Shown: positions 37,242 to 46,087, numbered from the stretch's first letter. The stretch is 64,000 nucleotides of DNA from Streptomyces sp. WMMB303 (GCF_029351045.1 NZ_JARKIN010000001.1:6838999-6902998), one strand, 5' to 3'. Program-made: numbers and translations. Notes: a model not told the origin generated them from the letters alone.

Positions 37242-37639
37242 CACCCGAGCTGCTGTGCCGACTGCGCTTCACCCTCCGCGACCTGCCCAGACTGCGTGCC
37301 GAGGTCGAGGCGCGGGCCGCGTCGGCGGGGCTCGGCGAGCCGCGCAGGGGCGAATTCGTCGTCGCCGTCGACGCCGTGGCCACCAACGCCGTCGAACACG
37401 CGGGCGGCGGCGGACAGCTCGTCCTGCGCCACCTGCCCGGCGAACTGGAATGCCAGGTCGCCGACTCCGGCCCCGGCTTCACGGAGGACGTCATCCCCGA
37501 ACTGCTGCCGGGCCTGGACGGCGCCACCAGCGGGCGCGGCCTGTGGCTGGCCCGGCTGGTGACCGACCGGCTGACCGTGGCCGGCGCAACCGGCCAGGGC
37601 GCCCTCGTCACCTTCGCCGTCCGCCTCCCCGGAGAGTGA
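37235..37639 (+). CDS. HATPase_c (anti-sigma/serine-kinase-like) ATP-binding protein
   Basis: 134 residues from ATG 37235, 6 bp after GGAAGG. It has the GHKL ATPase signatures of anti-sigma kinases: the N-box VVAVDAVATNAVEHAGGGG (Asn and His present) and CQVADSGPGF (G1 box DxGxG). TSGRGLWLARLVTDRL supplies the G2 GxGLxL region. In Streptomyces such single-domain proteins often switch sigma factors by binding them or phosphorylating STAS antagonists, but no sigma or antagonist gene is adjacent. Length is typical. Confidence 0.85.
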   Translation: MLTPELLCRLRFTLRDLPRLRAEVEARAASAGLGEPRRGEFVVAVDAVATNAVEHAGGGGQLVLRHLPGELECQVADSGPGFTEDVIPELLPGLDGATSGRGLWLARLVTDRLTVAGATGQGALVTFAVRLPGE

Positions 37640-37837
37640 CCCTCCCCCCGAGGGAGTGACCTCCTTCCGGAGGAGCGCGCCCTCCTCCCCGGTCCCCTCC
37701 CGGCCGGGCCGCCTCCCCCCTCGGTGGGGGTCGCGCGCGCCGGTTCCCCTAGGGGATGTCACAGGTCAGCAGCGATGTCCGGCCATCTCGCCCGGCCGTG
37801 GCACACGTGACCCGCGGAACACGGTACGTTCGATCGC

Positions 37838-38836
37838 GTGGCTGGTTTCAGGAGCGGACGCGGCCGGGACTCCCGGGGCGCGCAGCAGCATGGGCAGTAC
37901 CCGCAACACCCCCCGGGTTCGCCGTACCCGCAGGGCCCGGGGCCAGGACCCGGGCCCGGCCCAGGGCCCGCGCCCGGCCCCTGGCAGGGCGGCGGGCAGC
38001 ACGGCGAACCGGAGTACTTCGGCGACCCGCAGCCGCACTACGGCGGACCGCAGGGCTACGGCCCGGGCCCCGGTGCCGGAGCGCACGGCGGGCAGCCCGG
38101 TGGCCCGCAGGGCTGGCACGGGCAGGACCCGCACGCCAACAACCCCGGCAACACCCAGGCGTTCAGCATCCACGACCCGTACGGCGGCCCCGGACCGGAC
38201 CCGCACGGCCCCGGCGGCGGCCCCGGTCCGGACGGCTACGGGTACACCGGCGGCGCGACGTACCACGCGGGCAATTCCCCCGCCCCGCCGCCCGGACCCC
38301 GGCTGCCCTGGAAGGACCTGCTGACCGGGATCGTGCTGCGCCCGAACGCCACGTTCTGGCAGATGCGCGACTACCCGGTGTGGGCCCCCGCGCTGATCGT
38401 CACGTTCGTCTACGGGCTGCTCGCGGTCTTCGGCCTCGACCAGGCACGTGAGGACGTCCTCCACACGACGCTCTCGCAGGCCGTCCCGTATGTGCTGATC
38501 ACCGGGGTGGCCGTGGTGTTCGCGGGGCTGATCCTGGGCGCCGTCACCCACACGCTGGCCCGGCAGTTCGGCGGCGACGGCTCGTGGCAGCCCACCGTCG
38601 GACTCGCCATGCTGATCATGTCCCTGACGGACGCACCGCGACTGCTGTTCGCCCTGTTCCTGGGCGGCACGGCCACCTTCGTCCAGGCCGTCGGATGGGC
38701 GACCTGGGTAGCGGCCGGCTTCCTCTTCACCTCCATGGTCAGCCGGTCCCACGACCTGCCCTGGCCCAAGGCCCTCGGCGCCTCCGCCATCCAACTGCTG
38801 GCCCTGCTCTTCCTGATCAAGCTGGGCACCCTGTAG
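37838..38836 (+). CDS. Yip1-family membrane protein with Pro/Gly/Gln-rich N-terminus
   Basis: 332 residues from GTG 37838. The first 150 residues are disordered and low-complexity, including a run of Gly-Pro dipeptides and many Gln, Tyr and His. A Yip1-like domain follows, LLTGIVLRPNATFWQMRDYP, and about five membrane helices ending LLALLFLIKLGTL. The N-terminal part is likely cytoplasmic. Function is unknown; the N-terminal repeats resemble the proline-rich tails of actinobacterial cell-envelope proteins. Confidence 0.8.
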   Translation: MAGFRSGRGRDSRGAQQHGQYPQHPPGSPYPQGPGPGPGPGPGPAPGPWQGGGQHGEPEYFGDPQPHYGGPQGYGPGPGAGAHGGQPGGPQGWHGQDPHANNPGNTQAFSIHDPYGGPGPDPHGPGGGPGPDGYGYTGGATYHAGNSPAPPPGPRLPWKDLLTGIVLRPNATFWQMRDYPVWAPALIVTFVYGLLAVFGLDQAREDVLHTTLSQAVPYVLITGVAVVFAGLILGAVTHTLARQFGGDGSWQPTVGLAMLIMSLTDAPRLLFALFLGGTATFVQAVGWATWVAAGFLFTSMVSRSHDLPWPKALGASAIQLLALLFLIKLGTL

Positions 38837-38888
38837 GCCCGGCCCCGCTCGCCAGGCCCCGGCCCCGGGCTCCGGTCGCTTCGCGCAC

Positions 38889-38927
38889 GCAGGGCGGGGC
38901 GCCCCCGCTCGGGGCGCCCCGCCCTGC
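38889..38927. terminator. 17-bp perfect-stem bidirectional terminator
   Basis: GCAGGGCGGGGCGCCCC pairs perfectly with GGGGCGCCCCGCCCTGC across a CGCTC loop. It lies between the convergent Yip1-like and SGNH hydrolase genes. Confidence 0.85.
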
Positions 38928-38981
38928 GGGGGCCCCGGCACCGCGGAGGCACCCCGCCGCACGGAGCGACGGCTCAGCAGC

Positions 38982-40532
38982 TCAACCGGCGAACCGCTGC
39001 GCCGCGGACCCGTCGCACGCAGCGAGCCGCGCCCGCTCCTCTGCGCCCGGCAGCGTCACACACAACCCGGTGTCCCCGGCGGGCCGGAACGTGGATCCGT
39101 TCCGCACGAACTGCTGCGCACCCGCCCCGGAGCAGTTGCCGAGCTCCAGCCCGGCCCCGCCCCGGACCGCGCCATCACTCTGCACGCACCGGTCGTGGGT
39201 CTGGCCCGCGTAGAGCGCCTTGCCCTGCGCGTCGTACCACCACTGCTGGTTGCGCTTGTCCGCCGCACCGCAGGCCCAGCCGCGCACCTCCGTGCCGACC
39301 CCGCTCGCGGCCCCGTCGGCGTCCAGGCAGCTGCCGGTGCCCTCGTTCCGCAGCGGCCCGAAGGCGTCGTCCCAGGCGAGTCGGTAGAGCTTCGGCTCGC
39401 CGCGGCCGGCGGGATCCGCGCAGGAGGCTTCCCGTACGCCCTGCTGCCCGGCCCGGTACATCTCGGTGAAGCACGCGGCGAACGCGCCGTGCCCGCGCAC
39501 GTTCGGGTGGAAGGACTGGCGGACCGAGTTGGAGTCCGGCGGGAACGGGTTGGTGAGGTCCACATACAGCCCGCGGGCCCAGGTGTTCTCCATGCACACC
39601 TCGTGACCGTGGAAGAGCCGGGAGGCGTCCAGGAAGTCGGCGCCGGTGTGCGCGGCGGCCGCCCTGATGCCCTTCTCGAACTTCGGCACCGCCGTGTTGC
39701 GGCCCCAGGCGGCGTCACTGGTGTAGCCGACGCAGCCGCCGACCAGCTTGCCGGGGAACTTGGGGTTGTCCTTGATGTCCGGACCGATGGGGCTGGGATA
39801 GGCCATCAGGACGAGCTGGTAGTCGTCGTCCGCGTAGCCCGCGTCACGCATCACCGTCCGCAGGTCGCCCACGGTCCGCTCCACCTTGGGCACCAGGCCG
39901 TCGACCCGGTCCTGCCAGCCGGGGTCGTACTTGGGCTCACACCGCCCCTGAAAGGTCAGGTAGCGGGTGACGCAGTCGGTCATCACCGGCCCGAACCGCA
40001 GGTCGTCGTTGGCCCCGACGACGAGCATGATCTGCTTGAGCCGCGTGTTGCGTGCCTTGATGGCCAGGCTGTCGCTCTGCACCAGTTCGTCGGCGTACTG
40101 CTTGGTGCCGCCGATCCGGATGTTCTCGGTGCTCGCACCGGAGCAGGCCACGTTGTACGTCACGTCCGCGTCGATGCCCGTACGATGTACGGCCGCGTCG
40201 GGCGACCGATGGCACCAGTTGTCCGGGCCGTTGGTGCCCGGCTCGTAGGTGCCGACACCCTCCCCGGAGATCTCGCTGTCACCGAGCGAGATGAGGCTCG
40301 TGCTGCGTTCGTCCAGCGGCCGCTCCTCCGGGCTGCCGTAGAGCTCCCGGGCCTCCGCCGCCCGGATCTTCTCCAACTCGGGCGGCAGCGGCGCACTCAC
40401 ACGGGCGTCCGCCTTCGCGGCCGCCCCGCTCGCGACCGCCCCGCTCGCGGGGGCGGCCGCCGCAGCGCCCGCACCTCCGCACACCATGAGCAGAGCCGCC
40501 GCGAGCGCGGTCGCGGATCTCCTACGCGCCAT
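38982..40532 (-). CDS. Secreted SGNH/GDSL hydrolase with C-terminal ricin-type lectin domain
   Basis: 516 residues with a Sec signal (RRRSATALAAALLMVCGGAG). The SGNH hydrolase occupies about residues 75-370: block I SLISLGDSEISGEG with the catalytic Ser, block III VGANDDLRFG and block V SFHPNVRGHGAFAACFTE with Asp/His equivalents. A ricin B-like beta-trefoil follows (about 390-516) with repeated Q-x-W motifs (RNQQWWYD, AQQFVR, AQRFAG) and paired cysteines. The domain pair suggests an esterase or lipase that targets plant or microbial polysaccharide decorated with acyl groups. Confidence 0.9.
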   Translation of the reverse strand: MARRRSATALAAALLMVCGGAGAAAAAPASGAVASGAAAKADARVSAPLPPELEKIRAAEARELYGSPEERPLDERSTSLISLGDSEISGEGVGTYEPGTNGPDNWCHRSPDAAVHRTGIDADVTYNVACSGASTENIRIGGTKQYADELVQSDSLAIKARNTRLKQIMLVVGANDDLRFGPVMTDCVTRYLTFQGRCEPKYDPGWQDRVDGLVPKVERTVGDLRTVMRDAGYADDDYQLVLMAYPSPIGPDIKDNPKFPGKLVGGCVGYTSDAAWGRNTAVPKFEKGIRAAAAHTGADFLDASRLFHGHEVCMENTWARGLYVDLTNPFPPDSNSVRQSFHPNVRGHGAFAACFTEMYRAGQQGVREASCADPAGRGEPKLYRLAWDDAFGPLRNEGTGSCLDADGAASGVGTEVRGWACGAADKRNQQWWYDAQGKALYAGQTHDRCVQSDGAVRGGAGLELGNCSGAGAQQFVRNGSTFRPAGDTGLCVTLPGAEERARLAACDGSAAQRFAG

Positions 40533-40754
40533 CAGGTGGTCTCCCTACGGCCGGCAACATTGTTACCAGCGGTACCTACCCGCAAGTACCGGAGAAGGGA
40601 ACCACCCGCGCGGACCCCACCGCACGGCGCTCACCCTCGACACGCCGCCACCACGGCACAGTTGACCGACCCCGCCGACCTCCCGACCCGCCCTCAGGGT
40701 CGAGCACCTGACCCTCCCGACGGACCACAGGGGGCTCGACGGATTAGCTGACTT

Positions 40755-40780
40755 GACTAGATGACAGTAGTAATCTAGTC
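40755..40780. promoter_or_regulatory. Dyad GACTAGAT-N10-ATCTAGTC upstream of the serine recombinase
   Basis: An 8-bp perfect inverted repeat with a 10-bp spacer (GACAGTAGTA), 30 bp before the recombinase start in an AT-rich patch unlike the flanking core DNA. It could be the recombinase attachment site, since attP of serine integrases usually lies here, or an operator for its gene. Confidence 0.5.
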
Positions 40781-40809
40781 CCTGCTTTCGCGGGCAGGGG
40801 AGGGCCGAA

Positions 40810-42243
40810 GTGGCGCGTAAGGTGGGCATTTACACCCGCATCTCACGGGACGACGAGGGCGATTCGCTCGGTGTGGCCCGACAGCAGCAGGACTGCGAAC
40901 GTCTGACGGACCTTCGGTCGTGGCAGGCGGTGAAGGTCTACGAGGACAACGACGTATCCGCCTTCAAGCGCAACGTCACCCGCGACGACTTTGAGCTGGT
41001 GCTCAAGGATCTGCGCGCCGGACTGATCGACGGCATCGTGGCCTACGACCTCGACAGACTCGCCCGGCAGCCCCGTGACCTCGAACGCCTCATCGAGGTC
41101 TTTGACGAGCGACCCCGCTTGGAGTTCGCCACCGTCACCAACGACATCAATCTCGGCACCCCGGATGGCCGAACCATGGCCCGGATCATGGTCGCGTTCG
41201 CCAATAAGTCATCCCACGACTCCTCACGTCGCATCAGACGCAAGCACCTCGAACTGGCCCAGCAAGGCAGAGACAGCGGCGGCCCCGCACCCTACGGATG
41301 GCGTAAGGAAGATCGCACCAAAGTTGACCCCAAAGCTGCGGCAGCCATCCGAGAAGCCCAACGCGAGATTCTCGCCGGCGTCCGTATCGGCACCATCCGA
41401 ACAAGGTGGCAGGAACAGGGTCTCGGTAACCCCCGCGCGGGAACGAAGCGCATGGCCCATCACCAGGTCGAACACATTCTGATCAGTCCGCGACTCGTCG
41501 GATATCGGACCTACCACGGCGAGATCCTGTACGGGGAAGACGGCCGACCGGTACCCGGCAACTGGGAGCCCATCAACAGCCTCGAAGAGTGGGAAGCGGT
41601 CTGCGCCGCTGTCGCGGAGCGGAAGCAGAAGAAGCCCGGGAAGTCGCTTGCGCGCAAGTACCTGCTGTCCGGTATCGCCCGGTGCGGCCTCTGCAAGAGC
41701 AAGATCCGGGGACAGACGAATACGCGCTGGGAACCAGGCTCCAAGGCAGCCAAGTTCACCTACCAGTGCTCCGTGGTGAACGGCGGTTGCGGCAAAGTCG
41801 GCCGCGTGGGAGAACCAATCGACAGACTGATAGCCCAGCTCGTACTGGAGGAGCAGCGGGAGCGTGCAGCAGTCACCAGCGTCCCCGCGGAACAGCGATG
41901 GGACCGCGAAGGCGAGTTGGCTGAGGTGGAGCACGATATCACCCAGCTCGTTGAGGCCGAACGCGCGAAGGAGATCTCCGTAGCCACTCTCTTGCAGCTT
42001 CTACCTGGCAAGGAGCGAGCGCGCGAGGGGCTGAAGCTTGAGCGAGCCCGCTTCCACAAGGAGCAGAAGCAGGCCGAGGCGAAGGAGAACGCAGCTGACC
42101 TGTCAGTGGACGACTTCTTCACGCTGCCGATCGAACGTCAGCAGGAGATCGTGCTGCACAGCCTGTCCGCCGTCCTCATCCATCCTGCCGGCAGGGGCCG
42201 AAGGAAGTTCGACCCCAGCCTGATTGAACCAGTCTGGCACTGA
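40810..42243 (+). CDS. Large-serine-type site-specific recombinase
   Basis: 477 residues from GTG 40810. The catalytic domain begins GIYTRISRDDEGDSLGVARQ with the nucleophile serine near residue 12, then VAYDLDRLARQPRDLERLIE. A recombinase domain follows (GGPAPYGWRKEDRTKVDPKA), then a zinc-ribbon (CGLCKSKIRG and YQCSVVNGGCGKVG) and a C-terminal coiled coil (QRERAAVTSVPAEQRWDREG onward). It is at the short end for large serine integrases but complete. GC is clearly lower than the flanking core genes. It is convergent with the phosphoribosyltransferase gene, 32 bp away. Confidence 0.92.
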   Translation: MARKVGIYTRISRDDEGDSLGVARQQQDCERLTDLRSWQAVKVYEDNDVSAFKRNVTRDDFELVLKDLRAGLIDGIVAYDLDRLARQPRDLERLIEVFDERPRLEFATVTNDINLGTPDGRTMARIMVAFANKSSHDSSRRIRRKHLELAQQGRDSGGPAPYGWRKEDRTKVDPKAAAAIREAQREILAGVRIGTIRTRWQEQGLGNPRAGTKRMAHHQVEHILISPRLVGYRTYHGEILYGEDGRPVPGNWEPINSLEEWEAVCAAVAERKQKKPGKSLARKYLLSGIARCGLCKSKIRGQTNTRWEPGSKAAKFTYQCSVVNGGCGKVGRVGEPIDRLIAQLVLEEQRERAAVTSVPAEQRWDREGELAEVEHDITQLVEAERAKEISVATLLQLLPGKERAREGLKLERARFHKEQKQAEAKENAADLSVDDFFTLPIERQQEIVLHSLSAVLIHPAGRGRRKFDPSLIEPVWH

Positions 42244-42275
42244 CGATCACCAGGCTGCTGCGATGTATTCGCAGA

Positions 42276-42797
42276 TCAAACGGCTTCCTTGTTCTCCTTG
42301 GGAGCCTCGCCAGACTTATGTACCGGAGGCAAGACGCTCCAAGGGAAATTGATCCACTTGTCGGTGCGACGCCACACGTATTCACAGTTGACCAGGGAAG
42401 ACGGCTTCTCATAGATCACAGCGCTACGAACTTCCGCCGCGTGCCCCTCGCAGAACTCATAGACCAATTTGAGCGTCTTGCCCGTATCTGCAACGTCATC
42501 AGCCACTAGCACCCGCTTTGCGGAGAAATCGACCGCGTTGGGCAGAGGTGGCAGCATTATCGGCACGTCGAGAGTGCGCCCAACACCCTCGTAAAACTCG
42601 ACATTCATCACATGAAGGTTCTTCACGTCGAGCGCATAGCCCAGCCCGCCGGCCACGAAGAGCCCGCCCCGGGCGATGGAGAGGATGATGTCCGGCTCGT
42701 ACCCGTCATCGGCCACCCGCTGCGCCAGCTCCCGGATGGCCTGCCCGAAGAGGCTGTAGGTCAGGTTCTCGCGCTCGTGCGCCTGCTCGTCACTCAC
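42276..42797 (-). CDS. Purine/xanthine-type phosphoribosyltransferase with hybrid composition
   Basis: 173 residues from GTG 42797. The PRPP-binding motif is VLVADDVADTGKTLKLVYEF; the N-terminal part reads RENLTYSLFGQAIRELAQRV. The enzyme would salvage a purine base with PRPP. Base composition changes sharply inside the gene: counting 42301-42600 gives about 57% GC (171/300), whereas the 5' part (42661-42720 is 72%) matches the host. The serine recombinase gene abuts its 3' end, suggesting that the 3' half came with an element that integrated within this gene and rebuilt the reading frame. Confidence 0.85.
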   Translation of the reverse strand: MSDEQAHERENLTYSLFGQAIRELAQRVADDGYEPDIILSIARGGLFVAGGLGYALDVKNLHVMNVEFYEGVGRTLDVPIMLPPLPNAVDFSAKRVLVADDVADTGKTLKLVYEFCEGHAAEVRSAVIYEKPSSLVNCEYVWRRTDKWINFPWSVLPPVHKSGEAPKENKEAV

Positions 42798-42883
42798 AGG
42801 TGGCCCTCTGCTCTCTCGTCCCTCAGTTGCTCGGCCGTCCGCCCAGCCGGTCACCCGGCAGGTCGCTCGGCCGCGGATCCGCC

Positions 42884-43459
42884 TCAGACATGGGTCCGGT
42901 GAAAGTTCAGATAGGAGCGGGACGGCGTGGGCCCGCGCTGCCCCTGGTAGCGGGAGCCGTACCGCGCCGAGCCGTACGGGAATTCCGCAGGCGTCGTCAG
43001 CCGGAACATACACAGCTGGCCGATCTTCATACCGGGCCACAGCTTCATGGGCAGCGTCGCGACATTGGACAGCTCGAGCGTCACATGTCCGGAGAAGCCC
43101 GGATCGATGAAGCCCGCCGTCGAGTGCGTCAGCAGCCCCAGCCGCCCCAGCGAACTCTTCCCCTCCAGCCGCGAGGCCACGTCCTCCGGCAACGTGATCA
43201 CCTCATAGGTCGACGCCAGCACGAACTCCCCGGGGTGCAGGATGAACGGCTCGTCGCCCTCGGCCTCGATCAACCGCGTCAGATCGGGCTGCTCGACAGC
43301 GGGGTCGATGTGCGGATACCGGTGATTCTCGAACACCCGGAAGTAGCGGTCCAGCCGCACATCCACACTCGAGGGCTGCACCATGGCCGGATCGTAGGGG
43401 TCGATCCGCACCCGGCCGGCGTCGATCTCGGCCCGGATGTCCTTGTCTGAGAGAAGCAC
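42884..43459 (-). CDS. dcd: dCTP deaminase
   Basis: A 191-residue enzyme converting dCTP to dUTP for thymidylate synthesis. It starts MLLSDKDIRAEIDAGRVRID from a GTG. QPSSVDVRLDRYFRVF, the trimer-core LPEDVASRLEGKSSLGRLGL, the catalytic region HSTAGFIDPGFSGHVTLEL and KIGQLCMF complete the family pattern. Core Streptomyces gene. Host-like composition resumes here after the foreign patch to its left. Confidence 0.97.
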   Translation of the reverse strand: MLLSDKDIRAEIDAGRVRIDPYDPAMVQPSSVDVRLDRYFRVFENHRYPHIDPAVEQPDLTRLIEAEGDEPFILHPGEFVLASTYEVITLPEDVASRLEGKSSLGRLGLLTHSTAGFIDPGFSGHVTLELSNVATLPMKLWPGMKIGQLCMFRLTTPAEFPYGSARYGSRYQGQRGPTPSRSYLNFHRTHV

Positions 43460-43548
43460 GGGCCGAGACTACGCGCACGGAACGGGGCCGGCCCAATCGG
43501 ACCGGCCCCGCAACGCTGAGCGCCCCCTCGGAGGAGGACGCCGCGCCC

Positions 43549-43716
43549 TCATCCCTTCCGCTGCCGCACCACGGGCACCGCCTGCCGCAGCCGCCCGCAC
43601 TGGGGACAGCGCAACAACCGCCCAGGGCCGATCCGGGAGGTTCCGAGCTGCTGCATCGGGAACGTCGTGGTGCTGAAAACATGCCCCTCGGCACACCGGA
43701 CGACAGTGGATTCCAT
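43549..43716 (-). CDS. Small zinc-ribbon protein
   Basis: 55 residues from ATG 43716, with GGAGAGGG upstream. One pair of ligands is CAEGH (ESTVVRCAEGHVFSTTTFPM) and the second is CPQCGRLRQ, giving a compact C-x3-H/C-x2-C site. Such small zinc ribbons next to dcd look conserved in Streptomyces. The role is unknown; RNA or protein binding is plausible. Confidence 0.65.
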   Translation of the reverse strand: MESTVVRCAEGHVFSTTTFPMQQLGTSRIGPGRLLRCPQCGRLRQAVPVVRQRKG

Positions 43717-44123
43717 CGCTTCCCTCTCCCCAGTCACGTGGATGCGTGGACGACAAAAGCCACGTTAGGGGATGAGTCCGACGCTCTGACGCCCGGCACT
43801 CCGCCCCCACCGTACGCCCCCCCAACTCGCCCACCGAGCCGCCCGGAACACGCCCGGACCACGGTTGCGGACACGGTTCCGGGCACGATTCCGGACACAC
43901 CGAAGAGCCGCGGACACCCGCGATGACAACGGCGAAACAGCACCCGCGAACCGGGCCGACGAAGACCGGACGACACCCCCACCACCCGCCCGAGGCCCGC
44001 GCCGACGCCCCCGCGCCCCGCGCCCCGCGCCCCCGGAACAGCAGAAAGACCCAGGCCGTATGCGACCCGGGTCCGCCATGGGGTAGAGTGTCCGACGACG
44101 AGCCAGCCCATATCCGGCTCCTC
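43717..44123. other. Intergenic region before the tRNA gene
   Basis: About 400 bp with no gene I can support. It is C-rich on the plus strand, with runs such as CACCCCCACCACCCGCC. It must contain the tRNA promoter close to 44090, but no box I would defend. Confidence 0.4.
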
Positions 44124-44197
44124 GCGGGCGTAGTTTAATGGTAGAACATGAGCTTCCCAAGCTCAGAGCGCGGGTTCGATTCCCGTCGCCCGCTCCA
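44124..44197 (+). tRNA. tRNA-Gly (anticodon CCC), host of the integrated element
   Basis: The 7-bp acceptor stem GCGGGCG/CGCCCGC, anticodon arm GAGCT-TCCCAAG-type with anticodon CCC, T arm GCGGG-TTCGATT-CCCGT and an encoded CCA (44195-44197) are all visible. The 3' 44 nt (from 44154) are duplicated at 54620-54663, marking this gene as the attB of an integrated element. Integration keeps the tRNA intact because the incoming element supplies an identical 3' end. Confidence 0.95.
44154..44197 (+). repeat. attL, 44-bp direct repeat
   Basis: TTCCCAAGCTCAGAGCGCGG and onward to CCA, identical to 54620-54663. It covers the anticodon loop to the 3' end of the tRNA gene, the usual core for tyrosine-integrase elements. 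Confidence 0.95.
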
Positions 44198-44202
44198 TGA
44201 CG

Positions 44203-44229
44203 AAGACCCAGGTCAGCGACCTGGGTCTT
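44203..44229 (+). terminator. Terminator after the tRNA (element-derived)
   Basis: AAGACCCAGGTC pairs perfectly with GACCTGGGTCTT over AGC, followed by GCTTGTTGT. It differs from the hairpin after the right repeat (54667-54697). The tRNA now uses the element's terminator while the ancestral one has moved to the far side. Confidence 0.85.
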
Positions 44230-44254
44230 GCTTGTTGTCTGGACCAATTTCGGG

Positions 44255-44276
44255 TCGCGTGCCATTCGCGTGCCAT
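44255..44276 (+). repeat. Tandem TCGCGTGCCAT x2 (left arm-type sites)
   Basis: Two adjacent 11-bp direct repeats TCGCGTGCCAT, about 60 bp inside attL. Related CGTGCCATT pairs occur at 54492-54510 inside attR. This arrangement suggests integrase arm-binding sites. Confidence 0.75.
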
Positions 44277-44278
44277 AG

Positions 44279-44298
44279 CGCACCACTTAAGTGGTGCG
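44279..44298. promoter_or_regulatory. 20-bp perfect palindrome CGCACCACTTAAGTGGTGCG
   Basis: A perfect palindrome directly next to the left arm repeats. A protein-binding site for an excisionase, a transfer repressor or a relaxosome protein is likely. It is too short and loop-free to be a terminator. Confidence 0.6.
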
Positions 44299-44342
44299 GT
44301 GCGAGCCGCATGGGGATGCCGTCCCCAACCTGGCGCTCCGTC

Positions 44343-44359
44343 ATCTCATTGAATGAGAT
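44343..44359. promoter_or_regulatory. Odd palindrome ATCTCATT-G-AATGAGAT
   Basis: A 17-bp dyad with a single central base, 45 bp beyond the 20-bp palindrome and unrelated to it. It may be a second regulator site at the element's left end. Confidence 0.45.
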
Positions 44360-44428
44360 CGACTTTCTGTGCAGTGGGTCACAGGCTGGCGCGGAAGTCG
44401 ATGTGTGCGGATGCGAAGCCGCGACACA

Positions 44429-44469
44429 CCACTGGGCCGGACCCGCGCTGTGCGGGTCCGGCCCAGTGG
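44429..44469. terminator. 18-bp perfect-stem hairpin at the relaxase truncation point
   Basis: CCACTGGGCCGGACCCGC pairs perfectly with GCGGGTCCGGCCCAGTGG over GCTGT. It ends exactly where relaxase homology begins (codon for His at 44470). It is either a terminator for a deleted upstream gene or part of the junction left by the deletion. Confidence 0.65.
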
Positions 44470-46087
44470 CACACCGATCCCCACCTGGTCGCCTCCTGGG
44501 ACGGCTACGCACCCGATCCCGGCCGCACAGACGACGCCATCGCCACGAGGAAGCTCCTGGTGGCAGACCTCGACCTGCGGGTGCGCCAAGCCGGCGACCG
44601 CGCACCTCAGCAGCACGTGTGGCACTGCTCCCTGCGGGCCACCCCGGAAGACCGCCTCCTCGCCGACGAGGAGTGGGCCGAGATCGCCCGCCGCGTCGTC
44701 CGGGCCACCGGCATCGCCCCCGAGGGCGACCCGGACGGCTGCCGCTGGGTAGCCGTCCGCCACGCCGACGACCACATCCACATCGCCGCCACCACCGTAG
44801 GCGGCGATCTCCGCAAGGCCCGCCACTGGAACGACTACCTCACTGCCGACCGGGAACTGGAAGCCGTGGAGAAGGACTACGGCCTCCACCAGTTCGTGCG
44901 CGGTGACCGCACCGCCGCCAAGCTCCCCACCCGCGCCGAACAGGAGAAGGCTCACCGCACCGGCCGCCCCCAGCTGGCCCGCGAACAACTCCGCACTACC
45001 GTGCGCACCGCAGTCTCGGCGGCCACCAGCGCAGAAGAGTTCGTCCGCCTTCTCCGTGGCACGGACGGCGTCCTCGTGGAGGTGCAGCACGCCCCCCCGG
45101 CGACATCCGCGGCTACAAGGTCGCCCTGGGTCGGCGACGTCAACGCGGCAGGTGAACCGGTGTGGTTCTCCGGCTCCAAACTCGCCCCCGACCTCTCCTT
45201 CCCCAAGATCCGCGAACGCCTTAGCGCCACCGCATCCCCTGAGTCAAACGGCAAGCCCCACACCTGGCACCAGGCCACGGCCGCCGCCGAGCGCATACCC
45301 CACCGCTTGGAGCAGAACAACGACAACGCCTCCCAGGCCCACCTGGCCGCCCTCGGTGAAGCACTCGACGCCCTCCCCCTCCTCGCACCAGCCGGCCTCC
45401 GCCCGGACCTCCTCCAGGCCGCGACCGAGCGCGCTACCCGCTCCCGCATCCGCCCAGACCACCAGCGCAGCCGAGCGCTCCGCGGAGCAGTCCGGACCAT
45501 GCTGCGCGAACCCGCCCCTAAGGACGGGGCCGCACTCGCGATGTTCCTCAACGCGGCACTCCTCGCCGTGATCGCCGCCGTCCGCTGGCACGAGAAGCGT
45601 CACCACCAGCAGCAGCAGGCCCTCGCCGCACAACAGGCCCTGGTGCCCCTCCAGGCCACCTACGACAAAGCCGCGAAGGCACCCCTGGCCTCGCTCGCCA
45701 ACCGCAAGCCCCCGCGCCCCGCAACCGAACGGCACGCAGAGGCCATCCGCCACACCATGCCCGAAGACACCGACAGCATCCTCAACAGCCCCAGTTGGGA
45801 CGCACTGGCAACCGTCCTGAGCGACGCCAGGACCGCAGGGCACGACCCCGCCCCGACTGCTGAAACACGCCGTCGACCAGCGGGCACTGGACGACGCACG
45901 CTCCCCCACCAGGGTTCTGATCTGGCGCATCGAGCGCCTGAGCCAGCGCCCCGCCCCCAGCGCACGGGCACGAGCAGCCCAGGCCCGTAGCGCCGGAACC
46001 CGGCCGACGCCTCCGACGGCACCCACGCCCGCACACCGCGCGGAACCCGGCCACAACTCAGCACCCGGGCACCACCGCAGGAGGTGA
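44470..46087 (+). pseudogene. Relaxase/mobilization nuclease, N-terminally truncated and frameshifted
   Basis: Homology begins abruptly at HTDPHLVASWDGYAPDPGRT, the part that normally follows about 25 N-terminal residues carrying the start and, in many relaxases, the catalytic region. The metal-binding motif VAVRHADDHIHIAATTVGGD remains, as do the C-terminal membrane-like segment (AMFLNAALLAVIAAVRWH). Near 45850 the family C-terminus (PRLLKHAVDQRALDDARSPT onward) continues in the +1 frame to a TGA at 46085-46087, so a frameshift has occurred. No start codon in frame is convincing. The gene is probably dead, and the element no longer self-mobilisable. Confidence 0.8.
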
